Source of the DNA: Blastocatellia bacterium
Lineage (GTDB): Bacteria; Acidobacteriota; Blastocatellia; Pyrinomonadales; Pyrinomonadaceae
NCBI GenBank assembly: GCA_003488005.1
Contig: DNND01000024.1
Location: 1 to 40,566 of the forward strand
Direction: 5' to 3'
Length of the DNA: 40,566 bases
The notes beneath the pieces were generated by a model. That model ran no database searches and had not been told where the DNA came from. It worked only from the letters and a program-made list of their open reading frames with translations. Position numbers and translations under genes: made by a program. Shown here in pieces: positions 7,062-15,029 of the stretch. How positions within the stretch are numbered: the stretch's first letter is position 1; every line of letters starts with the position of its first letter.

Positions 7062-8931
7062 CGAAGTCCTCCCTCGCGTTCACTTTGACGTAAAGATCTC
7101 TACGGTCGTCAAATCCCTTTACACTAACCTTAAACTCGGGCGCTTTTACCGCAACGACGATATTGTTATGTATCAGTCGCTTACGCTCTACGCCTTCCTC
7201 GACAACGGAAAGTTGGGCTAGGTCGAAATCGACAGGCTCATACTTATTCAAAGGATTGCCTCGCCTGATATCATAAGCCACTCGGATGTCTAGGAAAGCA
7301 GGAATGCTTTCTGCCTTGGGACCTTGAGTCACCGAGAACCCTCCAGCAACTTTTTGAACAATAAAGCGTCGAGGCCTGGGGGGAGGAAACGTCGGCTTTA
7401 GCTTTCTAGAAGGCTCACTTTCTTTTTCTTCCGGCTCTTCTGGCTGCTCTTCTACCTCTGGCAGAAAAAACAAATCGAGAAGAAGCGTTGGATCGATCTG
7501 AGCCTCACCTTCAGACAGTATTTGAAGGATCTCATGGATGCTCCGCACTACGAATTGGATATAAGCCGGGCCGTAGAAATACTTGCCTTTATAATTTGAC
7601 GAGTCTCTTTGCCATTGCGTGTGAGCCGGATTTTCTGAATCACCGAGTAAAGTGGCCAAGGGTTCATCTTCTACAACCACGAGCGATGTGACGCCCCGGT
7701 TTCGCGGAGATCTTATGTCTGAAATGATGATCCCTTCCCGAATAAAAACCGGCCGACCGCCTTCGGATTGCATATCGCGGACAAGAAATACATCAAAAAA
7801 GGACGGTCTTGGATCCTCATTCTTTTTTCGAACGACTAATGGCACTCGTAAAGCAAGGCGTTCTCCCGCTTTGAGCAATGCACTAATCGTCTTTAGCTGT
7901 TCGTCCGAAATAAGTTCAGGAGACCATGCCGGGCCGCGATTGCTTGGAGGCGCTGAAAGGTGCAAGAGGTCATTCGGTCTTCGCTGAGTGGCCCAATCAG
8001 CCATCTCAAGCACAGCTGTAAAACCTTGGGGCAACCGATCCGCGATGCCGCGGCTTACTCCCAAAAGTGTCTCGTGATTTATCAATGTATCCGATTCGGG
8101 CGTCGACACTGTTACCTGAAGTGTGGCTGCAAGGATCGGGTAAAAGTAATCCCGACAAACGGCTTCAACTATCGCTTCCGCGTCTATTTCCGGATCGCAC
8201 CAAGGAACCACTACAGAAAGTCCAGGCTCCGATCCTCTCGTCAATCTAAAGTCTTCAATAAATCTTTCGATTGGCCTTGGTTCGTCAATGGGCAACGTGA
8301 GGTTATCGTCCGGTTTCACTCCGTAGTAACCGTCGGGAGAGTAATATGCATCAGCCGCATAGTGCGATTTCAATATGGATCCACCCATCAGCAGTCGCTT
8401 CCTATCATCTGCTCTTACGGTAAGGCCGAAGTATGAGCTTACCCGACTTGATCTTGGGAAAACTGTCTTGCCAACTCCCCACCGACCCCGATCATGTTCT
8501 CCCTTGTCGGACTGTCCCTCGGCCCTAAAGAAATAGTAGAAAGGATTCCTGGTGCCCGGCAGATCGTGCCATTGCCTGACGTCTCCAGTCAGACCTGAAG
8601 TGCCGAAATCTTCTATTGCCAGAAATGGGCAACTCTCATTTTTTGTGGGCGCGTCATGGAGACCGTTTCCGGTTGCGGAGATATGAGGCCAACTACCGGC
8701 CATGTAAGCCCCAACGATGTGAGGGGCCAGCGCGCCGCCATCCCCTGAAACATATATCCTCACGCCAACGGTCTTATCGTCTAGGGCCGCGTCAAGAGCG
8801 TTTTGAATCGATTCTCGGATCAATGCCTCTGCCGGGTTCTTTATGGCATCGGTAGCAAAAAACTCCCCTAAGACAGGTTCGCGGTTCTTGTCTCCAGGCT
8901 TTGGTTGGTTGAAGTACCATTGTGAAGTCAT
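7045..8931 (-). CDS. GHKL-superfamily ATPase (MutL/MORC-like), core of candidate defence operon
   Basis: A 628-residue protein with an N-terminal GHKL ATPase fold. Counting from the upstream TTG, the N-box is EALIRESIQNALDA (E44, N48, D51), the Mg/ATP motif is EDFGTSG (D112), and the glycine lid is GRWGVGKT (153-160). A probable transducer-like region follows (LSVVVPW, then 'VFLVRDMQSEGGRPVFIREG'), then an acidic low-complexity linker (QPEEPEEKESEPSRK) and a beta-rich C-terminal domain. There is no histidine-kinase H-box, topoisomerase or MutL endonuclease motif. ATG 8931 is preferred (MTSQWYFNQP, 8 bases after the previous stop); a TTG at 8943 overlapping that stop as TTGA is the alternative. 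GHKL ATPases of MORC type are known in restriction-modification neighbourhoods, which fits the adjacent Dcm, Vsr and EcoRII genes. Confidence 0.85.
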   Translation of the reverse strand: MTSQWYFNQPKPGDKNREPVLGEFFATDAIKNPAEALIRESIQNALDAALDDKTVGVRIYVSGDGGALAPHIVGAYMAGSWPHISATGNGLHDAPTKNESCPFLAIEDFGTSGLTGDVRQWHDLPGTRNPFYYFFRAEGQSDKGEHDRGRWGVGKTVFPRSSRVSSYFGLTVRADDRKRLLMGGSILKSHYAADAYYSPDGYYGVKPDDNLTLPIDEPRPIERFIEDFRLTRGSEPGLSVVVPWCDPEIDAEAIVEAVCRDYFYPILAATLQVTVSTPESDTLINHETLLGVSRGIADRLPQGFTAVLEMADWATQRRPNDLLHLSAPPSNRGPAWSPELISDEQLKTISALLKAGERLALRVPLVVRKKNEDPRPSFFDVFLVRDMQSEGGRPVFIREGIIISDIRSPRNRGVTSLVVVEDEPLATLLGDSENPAHTQWQRDSSNYKGKYFYGPAYIQFVVRSIHEILQILSEGEAQIDPTLLLDLFFLPEVEEQPEEPEEKESEPSRKLKPTFPPPRPRRFIVQKVAGGFSVTQGPKAESIPAFLDIRVAYDIRRGNPLNKYEPVDFDLAQLSVVEEGVERKRLIHNNIVVAVKAPEFKVSVKGFDDRRDLYVKVNAREDFDDSTN

Positions 8932-8939
8932 AGTCTTTC

Positions 8940-9350
8940 TCAAAAACCCTTTCCGCTTAAGTGAATTAAGCCTCGCTTGAAACCATTTCTCCGGCGCTCA
9001 ATGTCCTTTGCGAAACGCAAGCCCATCTTAGTAAGACGCCATCCGCCTTCCCAGTCACCAAGCGCATATTTCCACTCCGCCTCTGTTGCTTTGGCGAGAA
9101 CCAATTGGATAAGGGCAAGGTCAGGCACTTTCTTCCCGTCGACCCAAGTGAAGAAGTCGTCGGGATATGTAGCATTCGCCTGTGCAGCAATTCTTTCAAT
9201 TCGAACTTTACTCCGACTGGCGTTACAAAGGTAAAGGACAAAGGCCATTTCGGGAATTAACGATCCCCAACTGGTGCGGTGTTGCCGCTGTAGATTCTCG
9301 TAGTATTTCGGCGCCCAAGGGAAAGAATTAGATACTCTTGCTGTACTCAT
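8940..9350 (-). CDS. Small protein, possible winged helix, second gene of GHKL operon
   Basis: A 136-residue soluble basic protein. The core (RIERIAAQANATYPDDFFTWVDG, then EWKYALGDWEGGWRLTKMGLRFA) alternates helices with a short turn-rich segment reminiscent of a winged-helix DNA-binding domain; this is a weak structural impression, not a family match. The tail is Arg/Lys-rich (KDIERRRNGFKRG). ATG 9350 starts 51 bases after the first gene of the operon and has only a distant AAGGA upstream. Its stop TGA lies 8 bases before the ATPase ATG. It could be a regulator of the operon or a DNA-recognition subunit. Confidence 0.7.
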   Translation of the reverse strand: MSTARVSNSFPWAPKYYENLQRQHRTSWGSLIPEMAFVLYLCNASRSKVRIERIAAQANATYPDDFFTWVDGKKVPDLALIQLVLAKATEAEWKYALGDWEGGWRLTKMGLRFAKDIERRRNGFKRGLIHLSGKGF

Positions 9351-9401
9351 TTATTTGTTATTCCTTATCCAAGAAGTCCGACGATAGTTGGTTTCCAAGG
9401 C

Positions 9402-10034
9402 TTATCCTGCATATGGCGACAGTTCGTTCCAGTGCGTAGTCGCCGCCGCATTAAGACTTTCTCCGTTCACTACACTGTAGCCTTGCCTTCCATGGGCTTG
9501 GACCAATCCTTCGTGACGCAACCAAGCGAGGCAGAGGTAGCTCTGATAGTTTGGAACTGGTGAGCCCTCATCAGCACCGAGCGGGAATACATCGTCAGCT
9601 GTGAAGATTGTCCCACCAGAGCCTACGACTGTGAGCTTTGAGACCAGTTGCATCAAAACGGAATGGGGGGCTTTATGGTGATACTCAGCCCGTTCGCGCT
9701 TGGACCAGCCAATCTTCATAAGTTCTCCAGAGGTTCGAAAGAATTTTGGGTACCGACCTGCCAAACGCGCCTTTTGCGAACCCTTTGAAGGGAGGGAATC
9801 CGAGCCGGTCCGGCCGGTAATCGTTCGCTGGGGCGAAGCCTGAGAACCTCCCGGTATTTGTTTGGCGGGCGCTAGTTCAGCTTTTGCATCCTCGACCAAT
9901 CCTCCGAGAACTCTTGCCCATGAAGTGAGCTTGATTACAGCTCCGTAATCGCCCTCTGAAGCAGCAGTGCTGACTAATCGCTGGAGGCCTTTTTCACAAT
10001 CTTCCAAGAGTCTGACGGCGTTTATGCTATCCAT
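9402..10034 (-). CDS. Uncharacterised protein, first gene of GHKL operon
   Basis: About 210 residues. The N-terminal part (1-55) is a helical segment rich in Leu/Ala/Glu. A Ser/Gly/Lys linker (about 60-95) follows. The C-terminal globular domain contains YPKFFRTSGELMKIGWSK, then VLMQLVSKL, FTADDVFPL and PNYQSYLCLAWLRHEGLVQAHGRQGY; the last segment looks like the recognition helix and wing of a winged-helix domain. I recognise this pattern only as a conserved hypothetical. ATG 10034 (MDSINAV) is preferred over ATG 10043 because the latter overlaps the -10 box of a near-consensus promoter, and transcription should begin at about 10034-10035, giving a leaderless mRNA. Confidence 0.75.
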   Translation of the reverse strand: MDSINAVRLLEDCEKGLQRLVSTAASEGDYGAVIKLTSWARVLGGLVEDAKAELAPAKQIPGGSQASPQRTITGRTGSDSLPSKGSQKARLAGRYPKFFRTSGELMKIGWSKRERAEYHHKAPHSVLMQLVSKLTVVGSGGTIFTADDVFPLGADEGSPVPNYQSYLCLAWLRHEGLVQAHGRQGYSVVNGESLNAAATTHWNELSPYAG

Positions 10035-10041
10035 GGCTACC

Positions 10042-10069
10042 ATTATACCCGAAATACACCGAATGTCAA
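10042..10069 (-). promoter_or_regulatory. Near-perfect sigma70-type promoter of the GHKL operon
   Basis: Reading the minus strand, TTGACA (10069-10064), a 16-bp spacer and TATAAT (10047-10042) are exact consensus hexamers. The predicted start point, about 7 bases after the -10 box, coincides with the ATG at 10034, so no Shine-Dalgarno leader fits. The 250-bp gap 10044-10293 holds nothing else I recognise. Confidence 0.8.
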
Positions 10070-10293
10070 TTCCCTCTATGTTGTCGTATAGGCTATTATA
10101 GTCGCTAGGTTACCTACAGGCAATGACTCGATTTTCGTTTGCTGACTGTGTTCGGGTGGTTCCGCTGCATATCGTTAGCTTTTGCGTGGGCTTTCAGTCG
10201 CACCCAAGTCGTCGATTTGGATTAATCCTTCTTTACGAGCGCGGCTTTCAGCTAGGATGAGCGGATAAAGGAGTCAACGAAAGGAGCTGAGTG

Positions 10294-10734
10294 ATGGGAA
10301 AAATTAATTACGGACGCTTGATTGCCGGGGCGCTGTTGGCGGCGGTGTTTTATTTTATCGCTGATGGGTTTATTCATGGCGCACTGCTGGGGCATTACCA
10401 CATGGAGGCGATATCGAGGGCGGGGTACCCGCTCACGGCTGACAACACTTCGTTTATTTACTTCGGGCTTTTCGATTTGGGTAAGGGACTGGTCGTGATG
10501 CTGATCTATGTGGCGGCCCGTTCGCGGTTTGGGGCTGGGGCGAAGACCGCGGTGTGGGCCGGGTTGGTGGCGTGGCTCGCAATTGCAGTGCTGCCGTCCA
10601 TTGAGTGGATGCCGTTTCCTTTTTACGGGAAGAGCTTTTGGGTGAAGGTGATGGTGCTGGAAATTTTGCCGATGTTGGTTGGCTCGATACTCGGTGCGTG
10701 GGTTTATCGGGAGCCAAAGGCGGAAGAAAATTAG
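10294..10734 (+). CDS. Small integral membrane protein, function unknown
   Basis: A 146-residue protein with four predicted transmembrane segments: residues 8-28 (LIAGALLAAVFYFIADGFIHG), roughly 52-74 (FIYFGLFDLGKGLVVMLIYVAA), 84-101 (AVWAGLVAWLAIAVLPS) and 117-135 (VMVLEILPMLVGSILGAWV). ATG 10294 has AAGGAG 7 bases upstream; the GTG immediately before it is less well spaced. It is divergent from the defence operon and marks the right edge of the island. I do not recognise a family, and no charged catalytic residues stand out. Confidence 0.75.
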   Translation: MGKINYGRLIAGALLAAVFYFIADGFIHGALLGHYHMEAISRAGYPLTADNTSFIYFGLFDLGKGLVVMLIYVAARSRFGAGAKTAVWAGLVAWLAIAVLPSIEWMPFPFYGKSFWVKVMVLEILPMLVGSILGAWVYREPKAEEN

Positions 10735-10788
10735 CCGCGGATTTTCGCGGAGTGACGCGGATTCAGAACGCAGACGGCAGGAGCAGTA

Positions 10789-10830
10789 GGCAGCAGGCAG
10801 CAGGCAGCAGGCAGCAGGCAGCAGGCAGCA
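10789..10830. repeat. GGCAGCA heptamer array
   Basis: Six perfect 7-bp units followed by a variant GGCAGAC. The latter is the unit used in the array at 14919-14939. Confidence 0.9.
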
Positions 10831-10911
10831 GGCAGACAGCGAAAAGCCCAAAACATTATCCGCAGATTACGCCGATTACAAAGATCCGCGATAAAACTTC
10901 TATTTGCATTT

Positions 10912-11065
10912 CGGCTGTGCCGTCTGATGTGCGGTGGCGGCTCCGCCCCACCGGAAATGTCGCTCGTTCTTTTTGGGGGCTACGCCCTGGAGTGGGCATA
11001 GCCCAAGATCTTTTTCAGTGGTTTCGGAAGGTCAAAGACCTTCCGCACATCAGACGGCACAGCCG
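10912..11065. repeat. 154-bp element with 23-bp perfect terminal inverted repeats
   Basis: The left arm (10912-10934, starting CGGCTGTGCCGTCTGATGTG) and right arm (11043-11065, ending CATCAGACGGCACAGCCG) are perfect inverse complements of 23 bp. The interior holds further small palindromes (GGCGGCTCCGCC, GGCTACGCCC...GGGCATAGCC, GGAAGGTCAAAGACCTTCC). There is no coding capacity; it resembles a REP-doublet or MITE. Confidence 0.85.
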
Positions 11066-11367
11066 CTTCCCTAAGCAATCGCTGAGTTCTCTGTCCCTCA
11101 TTGTGAAACGGGCGTCAAGCAAAAACCCACCGCTGAGACACAGAAAGCACAAAGGCCGCATAGAGATATTGAAATTAGCCATTCTTATCAGGCGGTCTAG
11201 CTTCGGGTTTGCTAACTCGGATAGAATGCGTGGGCAAGTAAATCGTGAATCGTAAATCGTGAATCGATCAGCAAGAAGCTGAGAGCTATCGGCTGTTAGC
11301 GTTCAGCAATCAGCCAGCAGGCCGAACCCCAAACCATACTCGTTCAATTGAGGAGATAGTTTTCTCT

Positions 11368-14300
11368 ATGCGCCGCTTTGTCATCGTTACTTCAAAACCG
11401 CGACGGTTCTTTTTTCAACTTGCTTCTCTTAGATCGGCTCTACTTCAAACTCCATTTCATCTGGCGCTCTTTCTTACCGTGACGCTTAGCCTGGCGGCGG
11501 TGTTATTCATGATGATGCCAAATTCTGCGTTCGCGCAGGAGGAGAAGCGCGCCGAACGCGAGGCGGCGCAGCGCGCCAAAGCGGAAGCCGCGGCCAAACA
11601 ACAGGCTTCGCCGGAAGCGAGCCCGCAATCGTCACCTGACGCTGCTGGAACAACGAAGGAGGAAAAGAAACCGGGCGAAGAAGACGACAACAAACCGAAG
11701 GACCCGATGGCTTCGGCGACATTCAATGGTTTGAAGTTTCGCGCCATTGGACCAGCATTCACTTCCGGTCGCGTAATCGGTTTCGCGATTGATCCAAATA
11801 ATGCCGCGCGCTACTTCGTCGCCTCCGCGTCGGGCGGCGTCTGGAAAACCATCAACAACGGCGCCACCTGGACGCCGGTGTTCGAGAAAGAAAGTTCTTA
11901 TTCCATCGGCGCGATCGCGCTCGATCCGAAAAATCCGCTGACCGTTTGGGTAGGCACGGGCGAGAACAACAGCCAGCGCAGCGTCTCGTACGGCAACGGC
12001 GTTTACCGTTCCGACGACGGCGGCAAGAGCTGGAAGAACATGGGGCTGAAGACTTCGGAACACATCGGCCGCATTGCGATCGATCCGCGAGATTCAGAAA
12101 CAGTATATGTTGCGGCGCAGGGACCGCTGTGGGGACCGGGCGGCGATCGCGGACTCTACAAGACAACTGACGGCGGTAAGAGCTGGAAAAAAATTCTTTC
12201 GATCAGCGACAACACCGGCGTCACTGAGATTGTTATCGACCAACAGAATCCTGACACGCTTTACGCGGCAGCCTATCAACGCCGCCGACACATGTGGACT
12301 TTGATTAACGGCGGACCGGAAAGTGCGATCTACAAATCAACCGACGCCGGCACGACCTGGAACAAGTTGAAAGCCGGATTGCCCACAACCGACTTAGGAC
12401 GCGTCGGTTTGGCGATTTCACCGGTTGATTCAAATGTGATTTACGCGACGGTGGAAGCGGCAGACAAAAAGGGCGGCATCTTTCGTTCAAGCGATCGCGG
12501 CGGCAGTTGGGAGCGCCGCAACGAGTTTGACGTGACCGCGATGTACTACGCGCGCATTGTTGCCGATCCGAAAATCGTGGATCGCCTTTACGTGATGAAT
12601 GTTTTTCTGATGGTGTCCGACGACGGCGGCAAAACTTTGCGACGGCTGGGCGAGAAATCAAAGCACGTCGACAACCACGACATCTGGATCGATCCCAACA
12701 ACAACGATCATTACCTGGTTGGCTGTGATGGCGGCGTCTATGAAAGCCTCGACCGCGGCGCGAACTGGGATTTCAAACGCAACCTGCCGATTACCCAGTT
12801 TTACGACGTGACGACAGACAATGCGACGCCGTTCTACAACGTCTTTGGTGGGGCGCAGGACAACTTTAGTGTCGGTGGTCCAGCGCGCACACGCAGCGCG
12901 TCAGGCATCACTAATGCGGATTGGTTTGTAACGTTGGGTGGCGATGGTTTTCGCACGCAAGTCGATCAGGAAGACCCAAACACAATCTATTCGGAGTATC
13001 AAAATGGCGGCCTGTCGCGTTTTGATAAGCGCACTGGCGAGCGCCTCGCGATTCAGCCGGCGCTCGGCCGCGGCGAAGATCCGCTGCGCTGGAACTGGGA
13101 CTCGCCTTTCATTCTCAGTCCGCACCTGCACACGCGCATCTACTTCGCCGCCGACAAACTTTTTCGCAGCGACGATCGCGGCGATAGCTGGACCGTAGTC
13201 AGCGGACAACTTTCGCGCGGGCTGGATCGCGACAAGCTGCCGGTGATGGGAAAAATCTGGGGCGTGGACGCGGTCGCGAAGAATGCGTCAACGGCGTTCT
13301 TTGGCAACGCTTCGGCGCTGGCTGAGTCGCCCAGGAAAGATGGGTTGATTTACGTCGGCACCGACGATGGTTTGATTCAGGTCACTGAAGACGGCGGCAA
13401 GAATTGGCGGCGGCTGGAAAAGTTTCCCGGCGTAGCCGATATGTCTTACGTGAGCCGCATTACCGCTTCGAATCACGGCGTGAACACTGTGTATGCCGCG
13501 TTTGACAATCATCAGAACGCAGACTTCAAACCGTATCTTTTGAAGAGCACGGACGCCGGGCGCAGCTGGATTTCCATTGCCGGCAACCTGCCCAAGAATG
13601 GACCAGTGTGGGCCATTGCGGAAGATCACGTGAATCCGAATCTGCTGTTTGCAGGCACTGAGTTTGGTTTGTACTTCTCGGTTGACGGTGGACAGAAATG
13701 GATTCAACTCAAGGGCGGCCTGCCGACGATCGCCGTGCGCGACATCAACATTCAGAAACGCGAAAACGATTTGGTGCTCGGCACGTTTGGCCGCGGCATT
13801 TACATTCTCGACGACTACACGCCGCTGCGATCACTGACGCCGGAGATGTTGAAGCAGGACGCGCTCACTTTTCCGGTCGAAGACGCGTTGATGTACATCC
13901 AGTCGCAGCCGTTGGGTGGTCGTGGCAAGAGTTTTCAGGGCGAATCTTTTTACACGGCTGAGAATCCGCCGTTCGGCGCGACTTTTACTTACTATTTGAA
14001 AGAAGAGTTGAAGACAGGCAAGGCCAGGCGTCAGGCGGCTGAAAAAGAAGCCGAGAAAAAAGGCGCGGTCGTCGTATTGCCGAACGCAGCGCAGCTAAGC
14101 GCGGAAGAAGAAGAAGAAGCGCCGGCGGTGATCATTACAATCAGCGATGCTGACGGCCAGGTGGTGCGGCGTCTGACTGGACCAGTGACGGCGGGCATGC
14201 AGCGCGTTTCGTGGGACCTTCGTTATCCGCCCGCGTCTTTGCCGCCGCCGCCAAATCCGGAAACAGAGAATCCGTTCGACGATCCGCCGGGTGGTCCATT

Positions 14301-14898
14301 GGTGATGCCGGGCAGCTACAAAGTTTCGTTTGCCCGGCGCGTTGCCGGAGTCATGACGCCGCTGGCGCAACCACAGGATTTTCGCATCGTGGTTGAAGGC
14401 CAGGAGAACATGACGCCGGCCGATCGCACGGCGCTGGTTGAGTTTCAGCGAAAGGCAGCAAGATTGCAGCGCGCGGTTAGTGGCGCGCTTGACGCTGCGA
14501 ATGCATTGAAGCCGCGGTTGGCACTGATAAAGCGCGCGCTGCTGGATACGCCGTCGGCGGGGGACCGCTTGTTGGACCAGGCCGCGGCGCTGGATAAACG
14601 CGCCAATGACATTCTGCGTTCACTGCGGGGCGACAACGCGCTGCGCGCGCGCAACATGAATGTGCCGCCGTCGATCGCGGATCGTGTTGGTGACATCGTT
14701 GGTTCGCAACGTACCTCGACGGCGCGGCCGACGCAGACGCAAATCAATCAATACAACTTGGCGGCGCAGGAGTTTGAGCAGACGCTCGCGCAACTGCGGC
14801 AACTAATTGAGGTGGATCTGGCGCGGTTGGAGAAAGAGATGGAAGCAGCCGGCGCGCCGTGGACGCCTGGTCGAGTGCCGGAGTGGCGGGACCAGTGA
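11368..14898 (+). CDS. Large secreted BNR-repeat (sortilin/VPS10-like) protein
   Basis: A 1176-residue exported protein. A long signal peptide (hydrophobic core about residues 32-50) ends at AFA-QEE near residue 56. A charged low-complexity linker (to about 112) follows. Then come many beta-propeller BNR/Asp-box blades with S-x-D-x-G-x-x-W signatures, e.g. YRSDDGGKSW, YKTTDGGKSW, FRSSDRGGSW, FRSDDRGDSW, LKSTDAGRSW, covering about residues 115-830. A proline-rich stretch (PPPPNPETENP) sits in a C-terminal beta domain (IITISDADGQVVRRL, MQRVSWDLRYPP). The tail is helical, with Ala/Leu/Arg heptads. Such proteins are annotated as glycosyl hydrolase BNR or VPS10-like, but no catalytic glycosidase residues can be assigned; a scaffold or binding role is equally likely. 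GAGGAG lies 12 bases before ATG 11368. Confidence 0.87.
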   Translation: MRRFVIVTSKPRRFFFQLASLRSALLQTPFHLALFLTVTLSLAAVLFMMMPNSAFAQEEKRAEREAAQRAKAEAAAKQQASPEASPQSSPDAAGTTKEEKKPGEEDDNKPKDPMASATFNGLKFRAIGPAFTSGRVIGFAIDPNNAARYFVASASGGVWKTINNGATWTPVFEKESSYSIGAIALDPKNPLTVWVGTGENNSQRSVSYGNGVYRSDDGGKSWKNMGLKTSEHIGRIAIDPRDSETVYVAAQGPLWGPGGDRGLYKTTDGGKSWKKILSISDNTGVTEIVIDQQNPDTLYAAAYQRRRHMWTLINGGPESAIYKSTDAGTTWNKLKAGLPTTDLGRVGLAISPVDSNVIYATVEAADKKGGIFRSSDRGGSWERRNEFDVTAMYYARIVADPKIVDRLYVMNVFLMVSDDGGKTLRRLGEKSKHVDNHDIWIDPNNNDHYLVGCDGGVYESLDRGANWDFKRNLPITQFYDVTTDNATPFYNVFGGAQDNFSVGGPARTRSASGITNADWFVTLGGDGFRTQVDQEDPNTIYSEYQNGGLSRFDKRTGERLAIQPALGRGEDPLRWNWDSPFILSPHLHTRIYFAADKLFRSDDRGDSWTVVSGQLSRGLDRDKLPVMGKIWGVDAVAKNASTAFFGNASALAESPRKDGLIYVGTDDGLIQVTEDGGKNWRRLEKFPGVADMSYVSRITASNHGVNTVYAAFDNHQNADFKPYLLKSTDAGRSWISIAGNLPKNGPVWAIAEDHVNPNLLFAGTEFGLYFSVDGGQKWIQLKGGLPTIAVRDINIQKRENDLVLGTFGRGIYILDDYTPLRSLTPEMLKQDALTFPVEDALMYIQSQPLGGRGKSFQGESFYTAENPPFGATFTYYLKEELKTGKARRQAAEKEAEKKGAVVVLPNAAQLSAEEEEEAPAVIITISDADGQVVRRLTGPVTAGMQRVSWDLRYPPASLPPPPNPETENPFDDPPGGPLVMPGSYKVSFARRVAGVMTPLAQPQDFRIVVEGQENMTPADRTALVEFQRKAARLQRAVSGALDAANALKPRLALIKRALLDTPSAGDRLLDQAAALDKRANDILRSLRGDNALRARNMNVPPSIADRVGDIVGSQRTSTARPTQTQINQYNLAAQEFEQTLAQLRQLIEVDLARLEKEMEAAGAPWTPGRVPEWRDQ

Positions 14899-15020
14899 GC
14901 AGGGAGCGGTGAGCAGAAGGCAGACGGCAGACGGCAGACGGCAGGAACCAAAAACAGCAGTGAGCGGCGAGCCGAGAGGAGCGCGCTGCCCACTGCGCAC
15001 TGCCCACAGCTCACCGCCCA
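14896..15020. repeat. Heptamer repeats forming an inverted array
   Basis: The array begins in the stop codon of the BNR gene (CAGTGAGCAGG), passes through GGCAGAC three times (14919-14939) and ends in the complementary orientation as GCCCACT, GCGCACT, GCCCACA, GCTCACC, GCCCACT. The two halves could pair, so it may act as a bidirectional terminator between the convergent genes at 14898 and 15030. Confidence 0.75.
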
Positions 15021-15029
15021 CTGATCTCG

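Larger units (their letters stand above)
10735..11367. other. 633-bp intergenic region made of repeats
   Basis: The gap holds a GGCAGCA heptamer array (10789-10830), phrases such as CCGCAGATTACGCCGATTAC, the 154-bp inverted-repeat element (10912-11065), CGTRAAT heptamers (about 11244-11264) and degenerate AGCNNTC heptamers (about 11284-11320). An open frame crosses it (10605-11255) but only by reading repeats. GAGGAG at 11350-11355 serves the next gene. Confidence 0.7.

Noticed and set aside
5575..10034. Assignment of the GHKL operon to the Mza (MutL-Z1-DUF-AIPR) system
   Set aside because: No Z1, DUF4420-type nuclease or AIPR motif could be found in any of the partners.
10605..11255. 216-codon frame through the repeat-rich gap
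   Set aside because: It starts inside the membrane-protein gene and is composed of heptamer and inverted-repeat sequence.
14744..15021. Several overlapping minus-strand frames near 15000
   Set aside because: All translate the heptamer array in different frames, a sign of low-complexity DNA and not of genes.
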